Positions 8,940 through 15,612 of a stretch of DNA of 64,000 nucleotides are shown in pieces. Below the pieces are notes generated by a model that saw nothing but the letters and a program-made list of their open reading frames with translations, made no database searches and had not been told where the DNA came from. Source of the stretch: Candidatus Woesearchaeota archaeon (GTDB lineage Archaea; Nanobdellota; Nanobdellia; Woesearchaeales; JACJVW01); the NCBI GenBank assembly GCA_020637435.1, contig JACJVW010000001.1, positions 124,001-188,000 of the forward strand, read 5' to 3'. Position 1 is the stretch's first letter. Each line of letters opens with the position of its first letter. The position numbers and the translations under genes are program-made.

Positions 8940-9527
8940 TTAATCACGTCTGATGACTTTGATAGCGTCGATCCTGACAGTGATAGGGATAGGCACAGCG
9001 GACTCGAGCAATTCGACGACAACCTCTTCCTTGGACTTGTCGACTCTCGTGACCTTTGCTTTCTCACGCTTAAATGGCCCGGAGATTATCTCACAGATGT
9101 CGTTTTTCTCTATATTGACATCTTTCTTGACCTTCTCAAGCATGTGCTCTATCTCTTTATATTTGACTTCAGCAGGAAGGATACCTCGTGCGTATGGGAT
9201 ATTGAATGCTGCCTGCTCCGCATCTGTGCGCGTCTCAGCTTCAAGGAAAATATATCCTCGCAGTCCATGTGGCTTGATGACGGAATAGACAGCCAGCTTT
9301 TTCTTTGCGGCATTGCTCGCCACAAAGTCAAGAACTTGTTCTTCTCTATTGGCGGTAGTACGTAGAGAGAAGAGATGCGTCGTGATACCTTCATCTTCGC
9401 TGGAAGCCTCTTCCTTCTTCTCTTCTTCCTTCTTCTTAGCCTCGCCTTCGTCTTTTGCGATGGCAGCAAGTTCCGCCTTTACGTCAGCGAACTCATCTTC
9501 AAGGATATTCTTATCTTCTTCACTCAT
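8940..9527 (-). CDS. spt5: transcription elongation factor Spt5 (NusG family) with acidic/basic N-terminal extension
   Basis: Binds the RNA polymerase clamp to raise processivity, normally with Spt4. Residues 50-135 form the NGN domain (THLFSLRTTANREEQV, then LRGYIFLEAET and ARGILPAEVKYKEIEHML), and residues 140-195 form the KOW domain (ISGPFKREKAKVTRVDKSKEEVVVELLE). The first 48 residues are an unusual low-complexity extension of E, K and A that typical archaeal Spt5 lacks. It lies 11 bases after secE and is the last gene of the FKBP-ftsZ-secE-spt5 operon; pairing of secE with spt5/nusG is conserved across prokaryotes. Confidence 0.93.
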   Translation of the reverse strand: MSEEDKNILEDEFADVKAELAAIAKDEGEAKKKEEEKKEEASSEDEGITTHLFSLRTTANREEQVLDFVASNAAKKKLAVYSVIKPHGLRGYIFLEAETRTDAEQAAFNIPYARGILPAEVKYKEIEHMLEKVKKDVNIEKNDICEIISGPFKREKAKVTRVDKSKEEVVVELLESAVPIPITVRIDAIKVIRRD

Positions 9528-9538
9528 GGTAACTCACT

Positions 9539-9727
9539 TCAAAATAGCAATTGTTTTGTGATAGAGATGATGAACCCTATCATACCGATAACCAAGATAC
9601 CGATACCACTCACCTTGACGATACTTTTGTATTCATTCTTCGTTGGTTTCTTCGTAAGGCGAAGTACCCTGTAATACTCTTTGAAAAAATGTTGTATCTT
9701 TACTTGTAGCGGTAGGTTCTCAGTCAT
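9539..9727 (-). CDS. secE: preprotein translocase subunit SecE (Sec61 gamma)
   Basis: The small single-span clamp subunit of the Sec translocon. From the ATG at 9727 it has 62 residues: an amphipathic N-terminal helix (VKIQHFFKEYYRVLRLTKKPTKNEYKSI) and one C-terminal transmembrane helix (VSGIGILVIGMIGFIISIT), the standard archaeal design. A GTG nine bases upstream would add MIT, but the ATG has a TGTGAT-like ribosome-binding site before it. It lies between ftsZ and spt5 on the same strand with gaps of about 11 bases, so co-transcription is very likely. Confidence 0.9.
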   Translation of the reverse strand: MTENLPLQVKIQHFFKEYYRVLRLTKKPTKNEYKSIVKVSGIGILVIGMIGFIISITKQLLF

Positions 9728-9738
9728 GGTTATCACAT

Positions 9739-10833
9739 CTAATTGACAAATTCGATTCCTAGTTCATTCTCTATCTCTTTCCGGTGACGTTTGGAAAGCG
9801 TCTTTGATCCTAATATCTGCGAAGAGGTCACACCGGTGACGACCAGCATCACCCGTAGCATCTTCTGCATATCTTCGTTCACCTGGGCGCCCCAGATGAT
9901 TCTTGCATCATCATCAAGCTTTTCAGAGATGGTCTCGACAACTTTCCTGGCCTCTTCAAGAGTCATATCCGGTCCGCCGGAAACATTGATAAGAGCGCCG
10001 TTCGCGCCGGCGATATCTACGTCCAGGAGTGGATTGCTGATAGCTTTTTCCACCGCTTCAAGACTTCTGTTCTCTGAGTCACTCTCACCTACGCCGATAA
10101 GAGCGACACCTCCGTTATCCATGATGGCACGGACATCGGCGAAATCAAGATTGACAAGGCCTGCAGTCGTGATGAGCTCAGCGATACCTTTCACGGCGTT
10201 CGTAAGAATCTCATCAGCCACCCTAAAAGCAGTCTGGATAGGCAAGTCTGGAGTCAGCTCGATGAGCTTGTCGTTAGGGATGACAATAAGTGTATCGACA
10301 ACCGCTTCAAGCTTCTCAAGGCCGATGACCGCGTTCTCATACCGCCGCTGACCTTCCATCGAGAAAGGTACAGTGACAACTCCTACGGTGAGTGCGCCTA
10401 TCTTCTTTGAGACATCTGCGACCACAGGCGCGCTGCCTGTACCTGTACCGCCGCCAAGACCGCAAGTGATAAACACAAGGTCAGAGTTGGACAATGCCTG
10501 ACGTATATCAGATTCGCTCTCACGTGCCGCTTCCTCACCCACTTTTGGGTTTGAACCCGCACCAAGTCCTTTCGTGATCTCCTTGCCTAGCAGGATCTTC
10601 TTATCAGCTGTCGTATACAGCAGGTCCTGTGCATCCGTATTAAGTGCGACCGTGCCGACACCTACGATGCCAACCTGTGTTATCCTGTTGATTGTATTAT
10701 TGCCTGCGCCGCCGGTACCGATAACCTTTATGCGTGCCTTTTGCGCAGCCAAAAACTGCTCAAGCTCCGCATCGGCATCATTCACTACACGTTGCACATC
10801 ATCCATTCTGGATCCAATAAACTCATCGACCAT
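9739..10833 (-). CDS. ftsZ: cell division GTPase FtsZ
   Basis: A tubulin-like GTPase that forms the division ring. The 364-residue protein shows IKVIGTGGAGNNTINR near residue 38, the tubulin signature GGGTGTGSAP near 125, and later NLDFADVRAIM and VSGGPDMTLEEA blocks. The start is placed at ATG 10833 (MVDEFIGSR); the open frame runs further upstream but reads as low-complexity basic sequence that overlaps the FKBP gene in another frame. FKBP ends 10 bases before this start, and secE follows, forming one operon. Confidence 0.96.
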   Translation of the reverse strand: MVDEFIGSRMDDVQRVVNDADAELEQFLAAQKARIKVIGTGGAGNNTINRITQVGIVGVGTVALNTDAQDLLYTTADKKILLGKEITKGLGAGSNPKVGEEAARESESDIRQALSNSDLVFITCGLGGGTGTGSAPVVADVSKKIGALTVGVVTVPFSMEGQRRYENAVIGLEKLEAVVDTLIVIPNDKLIELTPDLPIQTAFRVADEILTNAVKGIAELITTAGLVNLDFADVRAIMDNGGVALIGVGESDSENRSLEAVEKAISNPLLDVDIAGANGALINVSGGPDMTLEEARKVVETISEKLDDDARIIWGAQVNEDMQKMLRVMLVVTGVTSSQILGSKTLSKRHRKEIENELGIEFVN

Positions 10834-10843
10834 GAAAGTTCCC

Positions 10844-11530
10844 CTATGCTTTCTTTTCCTCTTTGATTTCGGCCGCAGCCTCCTTTGCCTTTTCGGCTTT
10901 GACGAATGAACATGAAAGTCCGGTAAGTTGCTGTATCTCATCACCAAGCGGCTTGGTAAGCTGCTCAGGCATCTCAAATGGAGTGGTAATCGTTGCCACC
11001 TTATCCTTGATGCTAACTTCAGCAGTATGCAAGTGCAGGCGCACATCTAGCAAAGCCTTGACCTGTTCAGCAGGATCTGTCACGACTCTTTTGACCTCAA
11101 CATCATAGAGGAGATCCTTGCCTGACAATGGATGATTGAAATCTACGATCGTCCTTCCCCCTGTCACGCTTCGTACCACACCGATCTGATTGTCGATATT
11201 CACTTGCATGCCTGGCCGTGGTTGGACACCTTGTTTCTTGAATTTTGATGTGGATATGAGTTGGATAAGCTTTGCGCTCTTCTTCCCAAAACCATCCTCT
11301 GCCTTGACAGGGATCTCATGCTTTCCCAGGTCCTTTCCTACCAGGGCTTTGTCGATACCCTGCATAAGGTGTCCTTCACCGACCACGATAGTCACAGGGT
11401 GGAAATGCCCCTTACCAGTATCAAGCCCCTCAGCCTCAGCTACGGACTTAAGAGTTGTATCGAAGACTTCTTTGGTCTCCTGTAATCTTCCTGTATATTC
11501 TACTTCTACAAAGTCTTTCTCTTTAATCAT
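10844..11530 (-). CDS. FKBP-type peptidyl-prolyl cis-trans isomerase, SlyD-like with C-terminal extension
   Basis: Catalyses proline isomerisation and probably chaperones folding. From ATG 11530 the product has 228 residues. Residues 1-140 form an FKBP domain (FVEVEYTGRL, then VIVGEGHLMQGIDKALVGKDLG, and DFNHPLSGKDLLYDVEV) with the IF chaperone domain inserted between the flap strands, as in archaeal long-type FKBPs. About 80 extra C-terminal residues form a second small domain ending in a K/E/A-rich tail. The upstream part of the open frame is not protein-like. It is the first gene of the ftsZ-secE-spt5 operon. Confidence 0.9.
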   Translation of the reverse strand: MIKEKDFVEVEYTGRLQETKEVFDTTLKSVAEAEGLDTGKGHFHPVTIVVGEGHLMQGIDKALVGKDLGKHEIPVKAEDGFGKKSAKLIQLISTSKFKKQGVQPRPGMQVNIDNQIGVVRSVTGGRTIVDFNHPLSGKDLLYDVEVKRVVTDPAEQVKALLDVRLHLHTAEVSIKDKVATITTPFEMPEQLTKPLGDEIQQLTGLSCSFVKAEKAKEAAAEIKEEKKA

Positions 11531-11735
11531 TCCCCTTACACCTACCTTACAACCAGCAAGAGAAGTATACCCCAAAAGAATGAAAGTCCGGTATTTAAAG
11601 CTTTCCCTCACCCCAGGAACCCTGATTTTCCGAGCCTCAGCACCCAGAGAACAAAATGTAAAGATAAGGTCAGTTGAAATATACTGCAAAGAAACCTGAC
11701 ATTGTCAAATGCTGCAAAGAGGCCCATAAAAGGTA

Positions 11736-11748
11736 GTTTTATAAATGA
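11736..11748 (+). promoter_or_regulatory. TATA box for CorC/HlyC-family gene
   Basis: AGTTTTATAAATG is a good archaeal TATA element. Initiation about 25-30 bases downstream would give a leader of roughly 60 bases holding a 16-codon ORF (11778-11828) before the main start at 11832. Confidence 0.5.
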
Positions 11749-11831
11749 TTGGCTCACTTCGGCAACTTATTCGTATTATGGAAACTGAAGACCCCGATTC
11801 AAATCAACCTTATTCTTTGAGTGTGTAAAGC

Positions 11832-13076
11832 ATGGACCTATTGATGATACAGATATTGATATTGATTATCCTACTCCTGCTCTCCGCATTTTTCGCAGGA
11901 GTGGAGACCGCATTCGTCTCGCTGAATCACCTGCGGCTTCAGCATCTGGTTGAGAAGAGGGTAAAGGGAGCACAGCTTATCAAGCAGCTTCGTGACAATT
12001 ATGAAGTCTTGATCACGACACTCCTTGTAGGGAATAATCTGGTAAATATTGCAGCAAGTTCGCTTGCGACCGTCGTAGCACTAAACCTGTTCGGCACCAC
12101 AGGAGTAAGTATCGCAATAGGAGTGATGACCTTCCTTGTCCTCATATTCGGTGAGATTACGCCAAAGACAGTCGCCATGGCCCATAATGAGTCCATCTGC
12201 TTCAAGACAGCCCCGATCGTCAATCTGCTCACCATCATTATGGGACCTATCGTAAAACTCCTAAATGGAATAAGCAGGTTGCTTGGCAGGTTTGCTAAAA
12301 AAGGGCGTAAGAAATTGCCTGCGATTACCGAAGAAGAGATCAAGAGTGTCATAAATCTTGGCCAGAGCGTCGGTGAAGTCGAAGAAGACGAAAAAGAGAT
12401 GATACACAATATTTTCAGGTTCTCGGACATGCAGGCGCATGAGATAATGACCCCGAAGACCAGAGTATTCTGCATAAGAGAGACGGATTTGCTCAAGGAT
12501 GTAATGCCGATGATTATCGAGCAGGGATACTCAAGGATCCCAGTATTCAATGATTACCCGCAGAACATCACAGGTATCGTCAATATCAAAGACGTTTTGG
12601 AGAAACTGCAAGAAGGAAAATTACATGACACGGTCAGTACCATCAAATCTGAGACCTTCTATGTACCCGAAAGCATGTTGCTTGACGATGTGCTTAGGCA
12701 TTTTCAGAAACAGAAACGACACCTTGCTGTTGTCGTCGATGAGTTCGGCACAATGTCCGGCATCATCACATTTGAGGATGTCCTTGAAGTGATCGTAGGA
12801 GACATCTATGATGAGAGCGATAAAGAAGACGAACAGATAAGGAAGATAGACAAGTCCACATACATCGTCAGAGGGGACACAGGCATCGAAGAGGTCAATA
12901 AGACCTGTGAAACAGAATTCCACAAAGACGAAGCGTATTCAACTATCGCAGGCCTCTTCCTCGAGAAACTGCAGAAGATGCCAAACGTGGGCGATAAGAT
13001 CATCGAGAACAACGTCTTGCTCAAAGTGAACAAGGTGGACGGCCAGAAGCTGGTCTCTTTGCTTCTCAAAAAATGA
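11832..13076 (+). CDS. CNNM/CorC-HlyC family membrane protein with CBS pair
   Basis: A 414-residue predicted ion transporter or regulator of the CNNM/CorC (hemolysin C-like) family, linked in other organisms to magnesium and cobalt transport. Residues 1-190 form the DUF21/CNNM domain with membrane helices (LILIILLLLSAFFAGVETAFVSL, TVVALNLF..., FLVLIFGEITPKTVAM). Residues about 205-325 are two CBS domains (MTPKTRVFCIRE, IPVFNDYPQNITGIVNIKD, VVDEFGTMSGIITFEDVLE), and 340-414 the CorC_HlyC ligand domain. The following gene overlaps by 4 bases (ATGA). The transported ion cannot be read from the sequence. Confidence 0.88.
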   Translation: MDLLMIQILILIILLLLSAFFAGVETAFVSLNHLRLQHLVEKRVKGAQLIKQLRDNYEVLITTLLVGNNLVNIAASSLATVVALNLFGTTGVSIAIGVMTFLVLIFGEITPKTVAMAHNESICFKTAPIVNLLTIIMGPIVKLLNGISRLLGRFAKKGRKKLPAITEEEIKSVINLGQSVGEVEEDEKEMIHNIFRFSDMQAHEIMTPKTRVFCIRETDLLKDVMPMIIEQGYSRIPVFNDYPQNITGIVNIKDVLEKLQEGKLHDTVSTIKSETFYVPESMLLDDVLRHFQKQKRHLAVVVDEFGTMSGIITFEDVLEVIVGDIYDESDKEDEQIRKIDKSTYIVRGDTGIEEVNKTCETEFHKDEAYSTIAGLFLEKLQKMPNVGDKIIENNVLLKVNKVDGQKLVSLLLKK

Positions 13077-13732
13077 GAATTATAAGCTTATCCGATGTGG
13101 AAGATATAATCGAGCATCTTGACCTCATGAGCACAGACAGGCTCGTCAATGAGTCTGGAACGATTCCTTCTTTTTGTTTCGAAGATATGGAGCCTACACT
13201 TCTATTTGAAGAGAAAGAAGTTTTTGTGGGCAGCAGTAAAGCAAAGGCCGAGCATCTGATAAGCTCGTTCATGCTCCAGTCAGATAAGAACGGAATGCTC
13301 ATCTTCAGTACTCGACCTATGCTCAAAAGTACCGATACCATCGGTGCCCTGCTGGAGAAAAAGCAGATAGCTCCGTCATCGATCGTTAGTTGTGGAACTC
13401 TTTATGCGGAGCAGGAAGAGTATCGCATTATGAAACAGTTCAATATAAGAAACTATTCGATGCGTTCGCTCACGTGGGACAGGAGTATCATCGATACTAT
13501 CATGGAGCAGTGCGTTAGGTACGAGAAACTTTTCCTGCTGCTGGATACTTCAGTGCTCGGCAACCCAACAAGTCCTAGAACATCGATAAGCGTGGATGCA
13601 AGAACACTATTGTACTATCTGCAGCGGCTGAGTTATCTCAAGAACTTAAGAACCATTTTCATCACCGGTGAATTTGTGATATCTTCAAGCGGCGCTGCCA
13701 AAGTCGCAAAGATCATCTACGAATTGTCCTGA
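13073..13732 (+). CDS. hypothetical protein, possibly a degenerate ureohydrolase (arginase-fold) relative
   Basis: A 219-residue soluble protein translationally coupled to the CorC-like gene by an ATGA overlap. I do not recognise it securely. Its C-terminal third (LFLLLDTSVLGNP, then SVDARTLLYYLQRLSYLKNLRTIFITGEF, then AAKVAKIIYELS) follows the order of the arginase/agmatinase C-terminus, and MLIFSTRP recalls the metal-site strand. The Asp/His metal ligands of real ureohydrolases are absent. If the resemblance holds, this is a catalytically dead homologue, perhaps a ligand-binding regulator. Its end overlaps the convergent zinc-ribbon gene by 16 bases. Confidence 0.6.
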   Translation: MRIISLSDVEDIIEHLDLMSTDRLVNESGTIPSFCFEDMEPTLLFEEKEVFVGSSKAKAEHLISSFMLQSDKNGMLIFSTRPMLKSTDTIGALLEKKQIAPSSIVSCGTLYAEQEEYRIMKQFNIRNYSMRSLTWDRSIIDTIMEQCVRYEKLFLLLDTSVLGNPTSPRTSISVDARTLLYYLQRLSYLKNLRTIFITGEFVISSSGAAKVAKIIYELS

Positions 13733-13926
13733 TTGAAAGACAGGTCAACATCGCGACTCTCGATCTGCGCCTTCACTTTCTGAGCCATATCCGTCACTTT
13801 GACCAATAGGTCCAGATCAGAGAATGTTTCTCTTGCGCATTCCACACAATAATAGGTGGTGGAATCTTTGATGCAGTATTGTGCTTCAGCATCACAGATG
13901 ATGCATTTCTTCCCCATACCGCCCAT
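13717..13926 (-). CDS. small zinc-ribbon/B-box-like protein
   Basis: A 69-residue protein. Four CxxC-type ligands near the start (CIICDAEAQYC, then YYCVECARETF) predict a treble-clef or B-box-like zinc site, and a helical tail of about 35 residues follows. No enzyme motif is present, so it is likely a nucleic-acid- or protein-binding adaptor. A TATA-like element on the minus strand near 13953-13963 supports the start at 13926; an internal ATG three codons later is also possible. It converges on, and overlaps by 16 bases, the preceding gene. Confidence 0.7.
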   Translation of the reverse strand: MGGMGKKCIICDAEAQYCIKDSTTYYCVECARETFSDLDLLVKVTDMAQKVKAQIESRDVDLSFNQDNS

Positions 13927-14018
13927 AATATCAGAGTTCTCTTTTAAACTTTTCTTTATAAAAACCCATCAATGACCGCAAGAACAAACAATGAGCAAGG
14001 AAAGTGGGCCCGGCGAGA

Positions 14019-14142
14019 CTTTCATATATGTAACATCATTTGTTAACGTGGGCTTAAGTCCAAAGGACGAAATATTGCAGCGCAATATTTGAAGGATTTG
14101 CATCCCGTTACCCAACTCGTACTTAACTGATGTAACATTTAA
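14019..14142 (-). other. tRNA intron 3: 124-base intron in the T loop (59/60)
   Basis: The T stem GCGAG/CTCGC is followed by a four-base helix TTCA/TGAA and two three-base bulges, AAT and AGT, which is a textbook bulge-helix-bulge cutting between positions 59 and 60. The intron interior has long complementary flanks (TGTTACATCA against TGATGTTACA, one mismatch, then GTTAA/TTAAC). It also has three hairpins at 14058-14068, 14070-14090 and 14094-14105. Confidence 0.8.
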
Positions 14143-14164
14143 TTTGAACTCGCGACCACCGGCT

Positions 14165-14190
14165 CACTTCGGCACGTTGCAACGTGGCCA
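14165..14190 (-). other. tRNA intron 2: 26-base canonical intron at position 37/38
   Basis: The intron folds into a hairpin with a CACGT/ACGTG core. CTT of the anticodon loop pairs with AAG of the intron. The flanking three-base bulges TAT and TGA would be cut after their second base. This is the usual archaeal bulge-helix-bulge position. Confidence 0.8.
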
Positions 14191-14206
14191 TATAAGACCG
14201 GCGCTC

Positions 14207-14229
14207 CAATTTCCCTAAGCGGTGGCGCT
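14207..14229 (-). other. tRNA intron 1: 23-base insertion in the D arm
   Basis: Removing these 23 bases restores a normal D arm (loop ending GGTTA, then GAGCG). The intron contains a TAAGCG/CGCTTA-type hairpin with the loop CCAC. The exact cut may shift by up to three bases, and a strict bulge-helix-bulge is not evident, so this is the least certain of the three introns. Confidence 0.65.
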
Positions 14230-14278
14230 TAACCAGGCTAAGCTACGGGCCCGAATGAGTAGATTGGAAAAGGAAGCT

Positions 14279-14292
14279 GTTTATAAAATATG
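14279..14292 (-). promoter_or_regulatory. TATA box of the tRNA gene
   Basis: TTTATAAAAT (read from the plus strand) lies about 30 bases upstream of the tRNA 5' end on the minus strand, the normal distance for archaeal tRNA promoters. Confidence 0.55.
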
Positions 14293-14380
14293 CGCCTGAA
14301 AAAACCAGCTCGCACGACAAACGAGTCAACAAGATTTTTCCAGTAAAGTTTTATAAAGCCGAGCCTTTTCTCAAGATGTG

Positions 14381-15607
14381 ATGCCGACTAAGAAAAATTC
14401 GATAACAGACGGTCAACCGGTGGTCAATATTGGACTTATCGGACATGTTGATCATGGAAAAACTACACTTACCGAACGCCTGTCCGGAAAATGGACGGAC
14501 ACCCATTCTGAAGAGCTCAAACGCGGCATCACCATCAAGCTGGGCTACGCGGACACCATCATCTGCAAAGATAAAGATGGCAGATTCACCGTAGAGACTA
14601 AGGGCACTGAACCTGTAAGAAAGATAAGTTTTATCGACGCACCAGGTCACGAATCGCTCATGGCGACCATGATTAGCGGCGCCAACATTATGGATGGTGC
14701 CCTATTGCTTATTGCCGCCAACGAAGAATGTCCTCAACCGCAGACCAGAGAGCACCTGATGACTTTGGAGATCTCAGGCATCAAGAACCTGGTCGTCGTG
14801 CAGAATAAGATAGATCTTGTCAGCGAAGAAGGCGCAAAAAAAAGCTACAAAGAGATAAAAGAGTTCCTCAAAGGCACCTCATACGAAGATGCACCGATAA
14901 TCCCGGTCTCAGCAAAAATCAATATCAATATGGACATCCTCCTTGAAGCTATAGAAGAATACATACCCACTCCTGACAGGAAGAGCCTTGACAAAGAGGA
15001 TCCCATCATGTTCATAGCGCGTTCCTTTGACATCAACAAACCGGGATCACATCCTGACGACCTTGTTGGTGGTATCCTTGGCGGTTCTGTCAAGCAGGGC
15101 AGATTCAAGAACGGCGAAGAAGTGGAAATCCTTCCAGGTCGTGCTATAGAAGATAAGAATCAGAGAAAGTGGATTCCGATAACTACCAAGATTACAGGTA
15201 TGAAGACGGGCGGAAAAAACGTCACAGAGCTTCGTCCTGGCGGTTCAGTCGCTATGATGACTGCGCTTGACCCATCACTTGTAAAATCTGACTCTTTAAC
15301 AGGAAATATCGTAGGTAAGAAAGGTAAGATGCCTCCGGTATGGTATGAGCTTAATATGGAATTGAACCTACTTGACCGTGTGATCGGTGCAAAAGAGAGC
15401 ACAGCCGTCGATCCGATAAAGATGTCAGAGATGCTCATGCTCAATGTGAATTCTGCCGCCACCGTCGGTGTGGTCACCAACCTCAAGAAGAACAAGATCC
15501 ATTGCAGGCTTCACCTGCCAGTATGCGCAGATCCTGGATCAAGAGTCACCATATCCCGACGAGTGGGCAACAGATTCCGACTTATCGGCTACGGCGTAAT
15601 CCAATAG
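14381..15607 (+). CDS. translation initiation factor aIF2 gamma subunit
   Basis: The GTPase core of archaeal initiation factor 2, which delivers initiator tRNA to the ribosome. The 408-residue protein has G1 GHVDHGKTTL near residue 24, G2 in RGITIKLGYA, G3 DAPGHESLM near 85 and G4 NKID near 145, followed by the two beta-barrel domains (FIARSFDINKPG, GGILGGSVKQGRFKNGEEVEILPG). The start is ATG 14381; a GTG one codon earlier is less likely. TTTATAAAG at 14350-14358 gives a leaderless mRNA. It lies divergent from the tRNA gene. Confidence 0.96.
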   Translation: MPTKKNSITDGQPVVNIGLIGHVDHGKTTLTERLSGKWTDTHSEELKRGITIKLGYADTIICKDKDGRFTVETKGTEPVRKISFIDAPGHESLMATMISGANIMDGALLLIAANEECPQPQTREHLMTLEISGIKNLVVVQNKIDLVSEEGAKKSYKEIKEFLKGTSYEDAPIIPVSAKININMDILLEAIEEYIPTPDRKSLDKEDPIMFIARSFDINKPGSHPDDLVGGILGGSVKQGRFKNGEEVEILPGRAIEDKNQRKWIPITTKITGMKTGGKNVTELRPGGSVAMMTALDPSLVKSDSLTGNIVGKKGKMPPVWYELNMELNLLDRVIGAKESTAVDPIKMSEMLMLNVNSAATVGVVTNLKKNKIHCRLHLPVCADPGSRVTISRRVGNRFRLIGYGVIQ

Positions 15608-15612
15608 GGATC

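Larger units (their letters stand above)
14005..14252 (-). tRNA. tRNA-Ile(UAU) with three introns (D loop, anticodon loop, T loop)
   Basis: Read on the minus strand, the gene gives a perfect 75-base cloverleaf once three insertions are removed. The acceptor stem GGGCCCG pairs with CGGGCCC (7 of 7), followed by discriminator A. The D stem is GCTT/GAGC with loop AGCCTGGTTA. The anticodon arm is CCGGT-CTTATAA-GCCGG, with U33, anticodon UAU and A37-A38. The variable loop is TGGTC, and the T arm GCGAG-TTCAAAT-CTCGC. U36 with A37, A73 and the G15-C48 pair all suit an isoleucine tRNA reading AUA. Introns are listed separately. A TATA-like element sits about 30 bases upstream. No encoded CCA is present. 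Confidence 0.85.

Noticed and set aside
10834..11046. Longer N-terminal form of FtsZ extending to 11046
   Set aside because: The extra sequence overlaps the FKBP gene, is basic and low-complexity and unlike FtsZ; MVDEFIGSR is a normal start.
11531..11689. Upstream extension of the FKBP frame
   Set aside because: It does not resemble an FKBP start and lies in the promoter region; ATG 11530 fits the family.
11751..11764. Fourteen-base match (GGCTCACTTCGGCA) to part of the tRNA gene at 14161-14174
   Set aside because: Repeated 14-mers are expected several times by chance in 64 kb, and flanks do not match; it is not evidence for a repeat or attachment site.
14150..14252. Reading the tRNA as Leu(UAG), using the stem CACCG/CGGTG and the loop CTTAGG
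   Set aside because: It gives a variable region too short for tRNA-Leu and poor D-stem geometry. The three-intron Ile(UAU) reading restores all arms, the U33 loop and the D/T landmarks.
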